DNA of 64,000 nt from Gaetbulibacter sp. 4G1 (GTDB taxonomy: Bacteria > Bacteroidota > Bacteroidia > Flavobacteriales > Flavobacteriaceae). Under the pieces are notes generated by a model that saw only the letters and a program-made list of their open reading frames with translations, did not search any database and was not told the DNA's origin. Position numbers and translations under genes: made by a program. The stretch lies in contig NZ_MDVN01000020.1 in NCBI RefSeq assembly GCF_002741945.1, positions 124,001-188,000 on the forward strand. Reading direction: 5' to 3'. This document shows, in pieces, positions 7,653 to 15,720 of the stretch (position 1 is the first letter of the stretch; each line of letters starts with the position of its first letter).

Positions 7653-10505
7653 TTATTTACTCAAATACATTTTTCGTCTAGAGTATAAATCGTAAAATTG
7701 ATCGTCTTTCAAACTATCAATAAATAATATACTTTCGCCAGTACTTTTCATTTCTGGTCCAAGTTTCTTATTCACATTAGGGAATTTATTAAACGAAAAT
7801 ACAGGCTGCTTAATGGCGTAACCATCTAATTTTGGTTTAAAATCAAAATCTTTAATCTTCTTTTCACCTAACATAACTTTAGTAGCATAGTTAACATAAG
7901 GCTCGCCATAAGCTTTTGCAATAAATGGTACCGTACGAGAAGCTCTTGGGTTTGCTTCAATAATGTAAACTGTATCATCTTTAATAGCGAATTGAATATT
8001 TATTAATCCCACGGTATTTAAAGCTAAGGCAATTTTTTTAGTGTGATCTTTAATTTGCTGCATTACAAACTCACCTAAATTAAATGGAGGCAAGGTTGAA
8101 TTACTATCTCCCGAATGAATACCACAAGGTTCAATATGTTCCATGATTCCGATGATGTAAACATTTTCGCCATCGCAAATAGCATCAGCTTCAGCTTCAA
8201 TAGCTCCATCTAAATAATGATCTAATAACAACTGATTCCCAGGCATACGTCTTAATAAATCAACAACATGCTTTTCTAGTTCTTCTTTATTAATAACAAT
8301 TTTCATGCCTTGCCCTCCTAAAACATAAGATGGCCTTACAAGAATTGGGAAGTCTAAAACATCTGCAATAGCTGCAGCTTCGTCAGCTGTAGTTGCAATA
8401 TCAAATTCTGGATATGGGATGTTATTTTCTTTTAATAATTTAGAAAAATGTCCTCTGTCTTCAGCTAAATCTAAAGATTCAAAACTTGTTCCTATTATTT
8501 TAATACCGTATTTCGTTAATTTTTCAGCAAGTTTTAAGGCGGTTTGCCCACCTAACTGTACAATAACGCCTTCTGGTTTTTCATGCTTAATAATATCATA
8601 TATATGCTCCCAAAAAACAGGCTCGAAATATAATTTATCAGCAGTATCAAAATCAGTTGAAACTGTTTCAGGGTTACAGTTAATCATAATAGTTTCGTAC
8701 CCACATTCAGCTGCTGCTAAAACGCCATGGACACAACAATAATCAAACTCAATTCCTTGCCCTATTCTATTTGGTCCAGATCCTAAAACAATAATTTTTT
8801 TCTTATCTGTAACTACACTTTCATTATCAGCATATCGATTTCCATCAGCGGTTTCCATATCACTTTCAAAAGTAGAATAGTAATATGGTGTTTTAGCCTT
8901 AAATTCTGCGGCGCAAGTATCAACTAGTTTATAAACTCGATTTACACCAAGCACTTCACGTTTATTATAAACTTGACTTTCTAAACAACCCAACATATGT
9001 GCTATTTGTCTATCTCCATAACCTTTTTGTTTGGCTTCAAGAAGTAAATCTTTCTCTATAGTATCAATTGTAAATGTTGAAATTTCATTGTTAAGAAAAT
9101 GTAGCTCTTCATATTGCTTTAAAAACCACATATTTATTTTTGTGATTTCGTGAATTCTGCTTAATGGAATTCCCATTCTGATAGCATCATAAATTATGAA
9201 AACTCTATCCCAAGAAGCATGAGTTAGTTTTTCAATAATCTGATCATAATTCTTATTCTCTTTTCCGTCTGCTCCTAAACCGTTTCGCTTAATTTCAAGG
9301 GACTGTGTCGCTTTGTGTAATGCTTCTTGAAACGATCTTCCAATACCCATAACCTCACCTACTGCTTTCATTTGCAGGCCTAAAGTTCTGTCTGAACCTT
9401 CAAATTTATCAAAGTTCCAACGGGGAATCTTTACAATTACATAATCTAATGTAGGTTCAAATAAAGCTGATGTAGACTTTGTAATTTGATTTTCTAACTC
9501 ATCTAAAGAATAACCAATGGCTAACTTTGTTGCTACTTTTGCAATTGGGTATCCTGTTGCTTTACTTGCTAATGCTGAAGAACGAGAAACACGTGGGTTA
9601 ATTTCAATAGCTATAATGTCTTCTTTTTCATCAGGAGAAACAGCAAATTGCACGTTACAACCTCCTTCAAAATCTCCAATAGAACGCATCATATGTATTG
9701 ACATATCACGCATTTTTTGATAGGTTTTATCAGATAATGTCATAGCTGGAGCTACAGTAATAGAATCTCCCGTATGGATGCCCATTGGGTCCATGTTTTC
9801 TATAGAACAAATAATTACAACATTATCGTTTTTATCTCTAAGTAACTCAAGCTCATATTCCTTCCATCCCATCATTGCTTTATCTATCATCACTTCATGG
9901 ATTGGAGATGCTTCTAAACCTCTACTCAATAACTCATCAAAATCTTCTGGTTTGTAAACTATTGATGCTCCTGCCCCTCCTAATGTATAAGAAGAACGAA
10001 TTACTAATGGAAAACCAAACTCTTGTGCAATTTCCTTTCCTTTTAAAAAAGATGTTGCCGTAGCTTGAGGCGCCATTGGCACCCCAATTTTGCCCATCAA
10101 TTCTCTAAACTGCTCTCTATCTTCGGTAACATTAATTGCATTAATATCAACACCAATCATTTTTACATCAAAATCTTTCCAAATCCCCTTGTCATCAGCT
10201 TCAATACATAAGTTCAAAGCTGTTTGACCTCCCATTGTTGGTAAAACCGCATCAATTTGTGGGTGTTCTTTTAAAATTTGAATAATAGATTTTGTTGTTA
10301 ACGGCAACAAGTAGACATGATCGGCCATAGAAGGATCTGTCATAATTGTTGCTGGATTTGAGTTGATTAAGACTGTTTCAATTCCATCTTCTTTTAAAGA
10401 ACGTAAAGACTGTGATCCAGAATAGTCAAATTCACAAGCTTGACCAATAACAATTGGTCCTGACCCTATAATTAAAATAGATTTTAGTTTTTCGTTTTTC
10501 GGCAT
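7653..10505 (-). CDS. carB: carbamoyl-phosphate synthase large subunit (short form)
   Basis: Large subunit that makes carbamoyl phosphate from bicarbonate, ATP and glutamine-derived ammonia, for pyrimidines and arginine. The two homologous ATP-grasp halves are clear: each begins with a GSGP pre-ATP-grasp motif (GSGPIVIGQACEFDYSG near 13 and GSGPNRIGQGIEFDYCC near 576) and contains an RPSYVLGG or RSSYTLGG motif (near 726 and 170). Length is 950 residues against about 1,070 in Escherichia coli. The protein stops just after the second ATP-grasp half, so the C-terminal methylglyoxal-synthase-like domain that binds UMP and ornithine in other bacteria is absent. carA is not adjacent. A terminator follows and rpmH lies upstream on the same strand behind its own terminator. 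Confidence 0.97.
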   Translation of the reverse strand: MPKNEKLKSILIIGSGPIVIGQACEFDYSGSQSLRSLKEDGIETVLINSNPATIMTDPSMADHVYLLPLTTKSIIQILKEHPQIDAVLPTMGGQTALNLCIEADDKGIWKDFDVKMIGVDINAINVTEDREQFRELMGKIGVPMAPQATATSFLKGKEIAQEFGFPLVIRSSYTLGGAGASIVYKPEDFDELLSRGLEASPIHEVMIDKAMMGWKEYELELLRDKNDNVVIICSIENMDPMGIHTGDSITVAPAMTLSDKTYQKMRDMSIHMMRSIGDFEGGCNVQFAVSPDEKEDIIAIEINPRVSRSSALASKATGYPIAKVATKLAIGYSLDELENQITKSTSALFEPTLDYVIVKIPRWNFDKFEGSDRTLGLQMKAVGEVMGIGRSFQEALHKATQSLEIKRNGLGADGKENKNYDQIIEKLTHASWDRVFIIYDAIRMGIPLSRIHEITKINMWFLKQYEELHFLNNEISTFTIDTIEKDLLLEAKQKGYGDRQIAHMLGCLESQVYNKREVLGVNRVYKLVDTCAAEFKAKTPYYYSTFESDMETADGNRYADNESVVTDKKKIIVLGSGPNRIGQGIEFDYCCVHGVLAAAECGYETIMINCNPETVSTDFDTADKLYFEPVFWEHIYDIIKHEKPEGVIVQLGGQTALKLAEKLTKYGIKIIGTSFESLDLAEDRGHFSKLLKENNIPYPEFDIATTADEAAAIADVLDFPILVRPSYVLGGQGMKIVINKEELEKHVVDLLRRMPGNQLLLDHYLDGAIEAEADAICDGENVYIIGIMEHIEPCGIHSGDSNSTLPPFNLGEFVMQQIKDHTKKIALALNTVGLINIQFAIKDDTVYIIEANPRASRTVPFIAKAYGEPYVNYATKVMLGEKKIKDFDFKPKLDGYAIKQPVFSFNKFPNVNKKLGPEMKSTGESILFIDSLKDDQFYDLYSRRKMYLSK

Positions 10506-10541
10506 TTTTATTTTAGTTATATGTTGGATTTTAATTCGTTA

Positions 10542-10549
10542 CAAAAATA
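10542..10549 (-). promoter_or_regulatory. candidate -7 element of carB
   Basis: On the minus strand TATTTTTG matches the Bacteroidota -7 consensus TAnnTTTG, 37 bases upstream of the carB start and downstream of the rpmH terminator. No TTG occurs at the preferred distance, so the call is tentative. Confidence 0.4.
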
Positions 10550-10564
10550 GTAATCAACAGATAT

Positions 10565-10598
10565 AAAAAAAGGCATTACCGTTAAGTAACACCTTTTT
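10565..10598 (-). terminator. intrinsic terminator of rpmH
   Basis: On the minus strand an 8-base-pair stem (GGTGTTAC pairing with GTAATGCC, two G-T pairs) with a six-base loop is followed by a run of seven T residues, shortly after the rpmH stop. The opposite strand also has a T run, so it could work in both directions. Confidence 0.75.
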
Positions 10599-10619
10599 AT
10601 TATCAACAATTGTTAATCA

Positions 10620-10781
10620 TTATTTCTTATGTCTAGTTTCAGATGACACAGATAATTTTTTTCTTCCTTTAGCTCTTCTACGCGCTAATACTTTTCTACC
10701 GTTAGCAGAAGCCATTCTTTCTCTGAAACCATGTTTGTTTCTTCTTTTTCTTTTAGAAGGCTGAAATGTTCTTTTACTCAT
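10620..10781 (-). CDS. rpmH: 50S ribosomal protein L34
   Basis: Ribosomal protein L34, 53 residues, read directly from the minus strand. It starts [20 protein letters not shown] and ends [12 protein letters not shown], with the near-invariant TFQPSxRKRxxxHGFRxRM signature of the family. About 40 percent of residues are Arg or Lys, as expected for a protein buried in 23S rRNA. The gene is not followed by rnpA here, unlike the common rpmH-rnpA arrangement; carB follows instead, behind a terminator. A strong promoter match lies 66-96 bases upstream. Confidence 0.97.
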   Translation of the reverse strand: MSKRTFQPSKRKRRNKHGFRERMASANGRKVLARRRAKGRKKLSVSSETRHKK

Positions 10782-11079
10782 TATCTTGAATCTTTAAATC
10801 TGAATTGTAATTTTTATAAACTCTAGGCTTTCTTCAAAACCGAGGGCAAATATACAAAGCCTTTATTACTTTGGCAAACCTTATTTTAAAAAAAAAATTA
10901 TTTGTTTTTTAAAATATAGAAAACGTTCTATGCCTTTATTTATTTAGGGTAATCGTCATTTTTTGTTAAAAAAGTATACTCAATTTTTAATAAAAATTTA
11001 GTTTCTTTGCACTCACAAAACAATAGAAAAAGATTGTTTTCAATAAAAAAGCATCTAACTTTATTATAAATTAAGCATC
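10782..11079. other. 298-base divergent intergenic region
   Basis: It holds the rpmH promoter (minus strand, 10847-10877) on one side and must hold the promoter of the TPR protein gene on the other. For the latter, TTTCTTTG at 11002-11009 is only an imperfect -7 match, with no TTG at the right distance. A short inverted repeat TAGAA-AACG-TTCTA lies at 10917-10930. I see no small gene or RNA. Confidence 0.6.
10847..10877 (-). promoter_or_regulatory. promoter of rpmH
   Basis: On the minus strand TTG, a 20-base spacer and TATATTTG match the Bacteroidota primary sigma factor consensus (TTG, 17-23 bases, TAnnTTTG) exactly. The predicted 5' untranslated region is about 60 bases. A ribosomal protein gene is expected to have such a strong promoter. 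Confidence 0.8.
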
Positions 11080-11658
11080 ATGTATAACAAAATTATAAAA
11101 TTAATAATTGCTACTAGCATTATAGCCTATGCCGTTTACCAATTTACTGAAGGTTATATTGGTAATGGTATTATGTTTATTCTATTGTCATTAATTTTTG
11201 TTTTTTTATATTTTAAAAACGAATTTATTTTATTGGCTTTTTTAAGATTGCGTAAACAAGATTTTGATGGTGCTAAAAAATGGTTGAATAAAATTAAAAA
11301 TCCAGAGTCTGCTTTAGTAAAAAAGCAACAAGGTTATTATAATTACTTGCATGGCATTATGGTATCGCAAAGTAATATGAATGATGCCGAAAAATATTTC
11401 AAAAAGGCTATTTCATTGGGTTTATCTATGGACCATGATTTAGCTATGGCTAAATTAAATTTAGCTGGAATTGCGTTTTCTAAACGTAGAAAACAAGAAG
11501 CTCAGAAATTACTAACAGAAGCTACAAAGTTAGATAAGCAGGGCATGTTGACTGATCAAATAAAAATGATGAAGCAGAATATGAAACGTGCCGCTGGACC
11601 AAACCAACACTTCGGAGCTGGTGGATCTTTAAGAGCTCAAAAAAGAAGAGGTAAATAA
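11080..11658 (+). CDS. membrane-anchored tetratricopeptide-like protein
   Basis: Protein of 192 residues with two hydrophobic helices near the N-terminus (about residues 7-20 and 26-50), then a helical domain with TPR-like spacing. DAEKYFKKAISLGLSMDHDLAM and LAGIAFSKRRKQEAQKLLTEA (about residues 106-155) look like paired TPR helices. The tail is basic. I recognise this as a conserved flavobacterial hypothetical protein with no assigned function; TPR units usually mediate protein contacts. It converges on the lytic transglycosylase gene, 15 bases away, and the two probably share a hairpin terminator. Confidence 0.75.
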   Translation: MYNKIIKLIIATSIIAYAVYQFTEGYIGNGIMFILLSLIFVFLYFKNEFILLAFLRLRKQDFDGAKKWLNKIKNPESALVKKQQGYYNYLHGIMVSQSNMNDAEKYFKKAISLGLSMDHDLAMAKLNLAGIAFSKRRKQEAQKLLTEATKLDKQGMLTDQIKMMKQNMKRAAGPNQHFGAGGSLRAQKRRGK

Positions 11659-11660
11659 AG

Positions 11661-11690
11661 ATAACACCTAGCTTTAAGGCTTGGTGTTAT
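11661..11690. terminator. shared convergent hairpin overlapping the transglycosylase 3' end
   Basis: ATAACACC and GGTGTTAT form a perfect 8-base-pair stem that continues with three or four further pairs around a TTAA loop. It lies just after the TPR gene stop and includes the last codons of the converging transglycosylase gene. There is no T run on either strand, so factor-independent termination would be inefficient; mRNA 3' end protection is the alternative. Confidence 0.5.
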
Positions 11691-12603
11691 AATAACCTTC
11701 TTTAGGAATATCAATAGTATATAGTTTTCGCGATTTATTATTAAGGTGTGGTTCACGCAACCATGGATTGTGCAGCTTTAATATTTTGTAATTAATTCCA
11801 AAATTCTGCGCAAACTTAGCAAAACTAGTAACAGCAGTATCAACCTCAACTTTATAAGTTGGTATATTTTTATATAAATCTTTTTCTCTAAAATTAAACC
11901 CATATTTATTTGGGTTCGATAAAATTTCTTTTAAAGCAACAATTCTAAACAAATATCTCCCAGTTTCTTCGCCTAATAACAAGTCATAATAATTACTTAC
12001 TTTTTGTGCTTTTAGTCGTCTAGAAATTCCTGCATTTCCTCCATTATAAGCTGCTGCAGCCAATGTCCATGAACCCAGTTTCTCTTTAGATTTTTTTAAA
12101 TATTTACATGCTACTTCAGTTGCTTTTTCTAGATTATAACGTTCATCTACATTGGCATTAACTTCTAAGCCGTTTTCTCTACCTGTAGATTTCATTATTT
12201 GCCAAACACCTCTAGCGCCAGCTGGAGATACCGCATTTGTTAAACCACTTTCAATTACAGCTAAATATTTAAAATCGTCTGGAATATTGTGCTTTGCCAA
12301 AATAGGTTCAATAACTGGGAAATACTTTTTAGCACGCTTAAACATTAATAATCCGTTTGACTGCCAATAAGTATTAACCAACAATTCTCTATCCATACGC
12401 TCTAAAATATCTGGATTTTTAAGAGGCATCAATTCTCCTGCAAAGTTTAAATCATTAGGTACTTGGAGTGCATAAACATTGTAATCGTTTATCAATTTTG
12501 TTTCAAAATTTTCATCGGTAGGAGCATCTTGTAGGGCATAAATAAATAATCCGCATAAACTTAATAATCCCACAAACGCTAATGCTTTTTGTATAATCTT
12601 CAT
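11674..12603 (-). CDS. lytic transglycosylase, MltD/SLT family
   Basis: Murein lytic transglycosylase of 309 residues that cleaves the MurNAc-GlcNAc bond of peptidoglycan with formation of an anhydro end. An N-terminal hydrophobic segment (residues 5-24) is a signal peptide or anchor, so it acts in the periplasm. The SLT domain covers residues 95-225: catalytic Glu118 in AVIESG, then GARGVWQIMKSTGRENGL and AAYNGGNAGISRRLK, the hallmark motifs of the family. Residues 245-300 resemble a degenerate LysM-like region, which would bind the wall. The next gene on the same strand, an alpha/beta hydrolase, lies 34 bases upstream, so the two may be co-transcribed. Confidence 0.92.
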   Translation of the reverse strand: MKIIQKALAFVGLLSLCGLFIYALQDAPTDENFETKLINDYNVYALQVPNDLNFAGELMPLKNPDILERMDRELLVNTYWQSNGLLMFKRAKKYFPVIEPILAKHNIPDDFKYLAVIESGLTNAVSPAGARGVWQIMKSTGRENGLEVNANVDERYNLEKATEVACKYLKKSKEKLGSWTLAAAAYNGGNAGISRRLKAQKVSNYYDLLLGEETGRYLFRIVALKEILSNPNKYGFNFREKDLYKNIPTYKVEVDTAVTSFAKFAQNFGINYKILKLHNPWLREPHLNNKSRKLYTIDIPKEGYYNTKP

Positions 12604-12637
12604 TTTTAATAAGTTTTTTTAAAGGTAAAAAAAATGA

Positions 12638-13303
12638 TTAGTTTTCTAAAATAATACGTGGCAAATTTTCATTAAACCACTTGTATTTATTAATAATCAT
12701 AATATGTGTCCCATTTTCTATTGTAATACAGTTCACAATGTTTTTAATAGGGAATACGGCATCGTTATCTCCATGAATATGTATTATTTCTGGGTTATAA
12801 TCTGTTTGATTCCAACATACCATATTCTCAATAGCCCAGCTTAAATATTTACTATCATTTACCGATAAATATTTTCTGTATAACTCTAATCGTTTATTTA
12901 CATTACTACCAAAGGCATATTTGGCAAAAATATCAATATTACTAGCAAGCTGTGTTGGAACTAACTTATAAGCCTTGGTAACCTTAGTAATTAGCATCCG
13001 CTTTGGCAATTCGTGCATCGACTTTACACTCGACACAATAATGAGTTTTCTAGCTTTAATATGCTTATTAATTTCTTGAACCAGCACACCCCCAAATGAC
13101 ACTCCTAGTAACACAATGTTGTCATGTTTAATATCCTTAGATAGTCGCAAAGCATAATCGCTTATAGTTTCTTTATCAATAGGTATAATCCACTCTAAAT
13201 AATGAATTTCAAACTGGTTTTCTGATAGCTTAATATGTTCGAAAATTTTAGGGCTTGCTGCCATTCCTGGCATTAAATACACATGTATTATCTCTTGACA
13301 CAT
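12638..13303 (-). CDS. alpha/beta hydrolase family protein
   Basis: Small alpha/beta hydrolase of 221 residues. The nucleophile elbow GVSFGG places Ser69; the acid is probably the Asp in HGDNDAVF near 176 and the base the His in ENGTHIMI near 198. An oxyanion-side motif MPGMAASP is at residues 11-18. There is no signal peptide, so it is cytoplasmic. The substrate is unknown; esters, thioesters or lactones are all possible. It lies upstream of the lytic transglycosylase on the same strand and is divergent from the acetyltransferase-like gene. Confidence 0.8.
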   Translation of the reverse strand: MCQEIIHVYLMPGMAASPKIFEHIKLSENQFEIHYLEWIIPIDKETISDYALRLSKDIKHDNIVLLGVSFGGVLVQEINKHIKARKLIIVSSVKSMHELPKRMLITKVTKAYKLVPTQLASNIDIFAKYAFGSNVNKRLELYRKYLSVNDSKYLSWAIENMVCWNQTDYNPEIIHIHGDNDAVFPIKNIVNCITIENGTHIMIINKYKWFNENLPRIILEN

Positions 13304-13325
13304 AAGCTTTTAACCTTTAATTTTA

Positions 13326-13355
13326 TTGACGGTTATAATTTTTTTCGTACTTTTG
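13326..13355 (+). promoter_or_regulatory. promoter of the small acetyltransferase-like gene
   Basis: TTG at 13326-13328, a 19-base spacer and TACTTTTG at 13348-13355 match the Bacteroidota promoter consensus fully. The gene begins at 13420, giving a leader of about 60 bases. Confidence 0.75.
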
Positions 13356-13419
13356 CACAAAGTTATACAAATAGCGCTCGCTATTTTAGAGATTCCTAAG
13401 AAATTAAATAAAATTCATT

Positions 13420-13716
13420 ATGGTTGAAAGTGCAGAATTAATTGACAATGATTTTTTACGTCAGTTTGAAATTAAAATAGATAACCATTTAGCAAAAATT
13501 GAATATTCCTTACAAGAACGAAAGATTTTTTTAACAAAACTTATTATTCCTGAAGGGATAAAAGATGAAAACTTTAAAAAAGAATTTTTAGCTATTGTTT
13601 TTGAACAAATAGAAGGTAGAAATTTAAGTGTGGTTCCAACAAGTCCAGAAATTGCTAAGTTTGTTAGAGGCAACCGAAAGTATAAACGTATGCTTCCTGT
13701 TGGTGTAAGAATATAA
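13420..13716 (+). CDS. small GNAT-like acetyltransferase (YjdJ/NATD1 type)
   Basis: Protein of 98 residues that resembles the short GNAT-like N-acetyltransferase family (YjdJ, human NATD1). The order fits: strands LAKIEYSLQERKIFLTKLIIPE near 24-45, a helix ending near EQIEGRNLSVVPTSPEIAKF, and a C-terminal KYKRML stretch matching the usual 'viP-C-fv..yi.rhpeY..l' pattern. The usual cysteine after VP is replaced by Thr-Ser. The substrate is unknown. The gene has its own promoter and terminator, hence a single-gene unit. Confidence 0.65.
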   Translation: MVESAELIDNDFLRQFEIKIDNHLAKIEYSLQERKIFLTKLIIPEGIKDENFKKEFLAIVFEQIEGRNLSVVPTSPEIAKFVRGNRKYKRMLPVGVRI

Positions 13717-13744
13717 AAAAGAACGTAATACGTTAGAAAAATAA

Positions 13745-13776
13745 AAATCCGAAGTTAATAACTTCGGATTTTTTTA
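13745..13776. terminator. bidirectional intrinsic terminator
   Basis: A perfect 11-base stem, AATCCGAAGTT and AACTTCGGATT around AAT, is followed by a T run on the plus strand and preceded by an A run, giving a T run on the minus strand. It ends both the acetyltransferase-like gene and the converging lipoprotein gene. Confidence 0.85.
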
Positions 13777-13803
13777 TTTTCAAAAGATAGCTTTTATCTT
13801 TTA

Positions 13804-14184
13804 TTAATAGTATTGAGAATAATCATCTGATACTTTGTTAAAGGACGAATTTTCTGCTGTACTTAAAACAAGCTGTCCTTCAGGATTTATTCTATAAGTT
13901 TCTTGAGAAATATCGTTTGTCACAATTGTCACTACATTATCAGCTAGCTCCCATTTAAAAGGAGAAGCACTTGAAGCTATTTCTCCAGTTGAAGACTCTG
14001 TTACATGAATTTTCAAACCTGTATTATCAGAACCAAAAACTAATTTATATCCAGTATTGTCAATAAAATCATTTCTTTCCCAAACACCAACTAAATTGTC
14101 GTTTTGGTCAATATCATCTTTTGAACAAGATGTTGTTGCAGAAATTATTATCAGGATTGTAAAAAAATTGAATAAGCTTTTCAT
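13804..14184 (-). CDS. lipocalin-like lipoprotein
   Basis: Lipoprotein of 126 residues. The start is set at 14184 because MKSLFNFFTILIIISATTSC is then a clean lipoprotein signal; a longer frame upstream adds 28 residues that do not look like a signal. The mature protein begins CSKDDIDQND; K-D-D just after the lipidated Cys matches the surface-export signal described in Bacteroidota lipoproteins. The body starts NLVGVWERNDF and is all-beta in character, like the lipocalin-like families common in these bacteria. Function is unknown; outer-membrane surface location is inferred. Confidence 0.75.
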   Translation of the reverse strand: MKSLFNFFTILIIISATTSCSKDDIDQNDNLVGVWERNDFIDNTGYKLVFGSDNTGLKIHVTESSTGEIASSASPFKWELADNVVTIVTNDISQETYRINPEGQLVLSTAENSSFNKVSDDYSQYY

Positions 14185-14288
14185 GTTTGGGGCACATTTA
14201 TACTCAAATATATTGCAGTATGCCAGACCGTTAATAAAAAACCGTCTTAAACCTAAAAAAAACGTCAAACAACAAAGTTTAATATTAT

Positions 14289-15617
14289 TTAGTTAGTAGT
14301 TAAAGTATTAGCAAACTCTAATCGTACTAAACCATCGTCATCAATTTTAGTTAATCCAACATCATGTAATGTGTTAACTAATTCTGGATTCCAAGGTGTT
14401 TTTACTTTTACATAATTTTCAGTAAACCCATTAATATAACCACCTCTATTTTCGCTTTCAAATAGCACTTTTCTAGTACTTCCTATCTGGCTTTCGTAAA
14501 AAGCACGACGCTTTTTAACAGATAAACCTCTTAACATTTTACTACGCTTACTTCTTACATTAGTTGGTACTACCCCATCCATATCTACTGCCTCAGTATT
14601 ATCACGTTCAGAGTAAGTAAATACGTGTAAATATGAAATATCTAACTCTGCTATAAAATTATAGGTTTCTAAAAAATGTTCTTCTGTTTCTCCTGGAAAA
14701 CCAACGATTACATCAACACCTATACAAGCATGAGGCATAACTTCTTTTATTTTAGAAACTCTATCAACATACAACTCACGCATATATCGTCGTTTCATTT
14801 TTTTTAGAATGTTATTGCTTCCTGACTGCAATGGAATATGAAAATGTGGTACAAAAGCTCTAGATTTTGAAACCAAATCAATGGTTTCATTTTTTAATAA
14901 ATTAGGTTCAATTGAAGATATTCTTAAACGCTCAATTCCTTCAACTTTATCTAATTCGGTAACTAAATCTAAAAAGGTATGCTCGTGTTTTTTATTGCCA
15001 AATTCCCCTTTTCCGTAATCACCAATATTAACTCCTGTTAAAACAATTTCCTTTATATTTTGCTTCGATATTTCCTTAGCATTTTTAAGCACATTGTCCA
15101 TAGTATCACTGCGCGAAATACCTCGCGCTAAAGGAATAGTACAATAAGTGCATTTATAATCGCATCCATCTTGCACTTTTAAAAAAGCTCGAGTTCTATC
15201 TCCTATTGAATAACTTCCAACATAAAAATCGGCATCTTCAATTTCGCAAGAATGTACTTCACCGAAATCGTTTTTAGAAAGATCATTAATATAATCTGTA
15301 ATTTTAAATTTTTCTGTAGCACCAAGTACCAAATCGACACCATTAACATCAGCCAACTCTTGTGGTTTTAGCTGTGCATAACAACCAACTGCAGCAACAA
15401 AAGCATTAGGGTTTGCCTTTTGTGCTTGTTTTACAATAGTTTTAAACCGTTTGTCTGCATTTTCGGTAACCGAACAAGTGTTAATAACATATATATCTGC
15501 TTTTTCAGAAAAGTCTACACGATCAAAACCTTCTTCATTAAAGTCTCTTGCTATAGTTGACGTTTCAGAAAAATTAAGTTTGCAACCTAAAGTATAAAAT
15601 GCTACTTTTTTTTTCAT
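14289..15617 (-). CDS. mtaB: tRNA t6A37 methylthiotransferase MtaB
   Basis: Radical SAM methylthiotransferase of 442 residues that converts t6A to ms2t6A at position 37 of tRNAs reading ANN codons. The N-terminal UPF0004 domain has its cluster cysteines in YTLGCKLN (Cys12), NTCSVTE near 48 and GCYAQ near 82. The radical SAM motif CDYKCTYC is near residue 152, and a C-terminal TRAM domain (about residues 375-440) binds tRNA. The FYTLGCKLNFSET start is typical of MtaB rather than MiaB or RimO. It is divergent from the peptide-binding lipoprotein gene, with a palindrome in between. Confidence 0.93.
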   Translation of the reverse strand: MKKKVAFYTLGCKLNFSETSTIARDFNEEGFDRVDFSEKADIYVINTCSVTENADKRFKTIVKQAQKANPNAFVAAVGCYAQLKPQELADVNGVDLVLGATEKFKITDYINDLSKNDFGEVHSCEIEDADFYVGSYSIGDRTRAFLKVQDGCDYKCTYCTIPLARGISRSDTMDNVLKNAKEISKQNIKEIVLTGVNIGDYGKGEFGNKKHEHTFLDLVTELDKVEGIERLRISSIEPNLLKNETIDLVSKSRAFVPHFHIPLQSGSNNILKKMKRRYMRELYVDRVSKIKEVMPHACIGVDVIVGFPGETEEHFLETYNFIAELDISYLHVFTYSERDNTEAVDMDGVVPTNVRSKRSKMLRGLSVKKRRAFYESQIGSTRKVLFESENRGGYINGFTENYVKVKTPWNPELVNTLHDVGLTKIDDDGLVRLEFANTLTTN

Positions 15618-15637
15618 TTAGTTTTGTATTCCTGGGC

Positions 15638-15668
15638 TTGTTTCAGAATTTTTTAAAATTTATCTTTA
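15638..15668 (+). promoter_or_regulatory. candidate promoter of the substrate-binding lipoprotein gene
   Basis: TTG at 15638-15640, a 20-base spacer and TATCTTTA at 15661-15668, one mismatch from TAnnTTTG. A palindrome starts three bases downstream, at the predicted transcription start. Confidence 0.45.
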
Positions 15669-15670
15669 CA

Positions 15671-15692
15671 TTTTGTCATTATAGTGACAAAA
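15671..15692. promoter_or_regulatory. 22-base palindrome, possible operator
   Basis: Perfect arms TTTTGTCA and TGACAAAA around TTATAG, in the 103-base divergent region between mtaB and the substrate-binding lipoprotein. It lies at the predicted start of transcription on the plus strand and just downstream of the minus-strand -7 candidate, so a bound protein could affect both genes. The palindrome is seen; the regulator is unknown. Confidence 0.5.
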
Positions 15693-15697
15693 GCGTG

Positions 15698-15705
15698 CAA
15701 ATTTA
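15698..15705 (-). promoter_or_regulatory. candidate -7 element of mtaB
   Basis: On the minus strand TAAATTTG matches TAnnTTTG about 80 bases upstream of the mtaB start. There is no TTG at the best spacing. Confidence 0.4.
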
Positions 15706-15720
15706 CAACTAATAAGTTAT

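Noticed and set aside
8419-8742. Open frame of 107 codons antisense to carB
   Set aside because: The sense strand encodes the second ATP-grasp half of CarB without interruption; the antisense product has no recognisable features.
14185-14268. Longer N-terminus for the lipocalin-like lipoprotein
   Set aside because: It would put 28 residues ahead of a clean lipoprotein signal peptide, which would prevent export.
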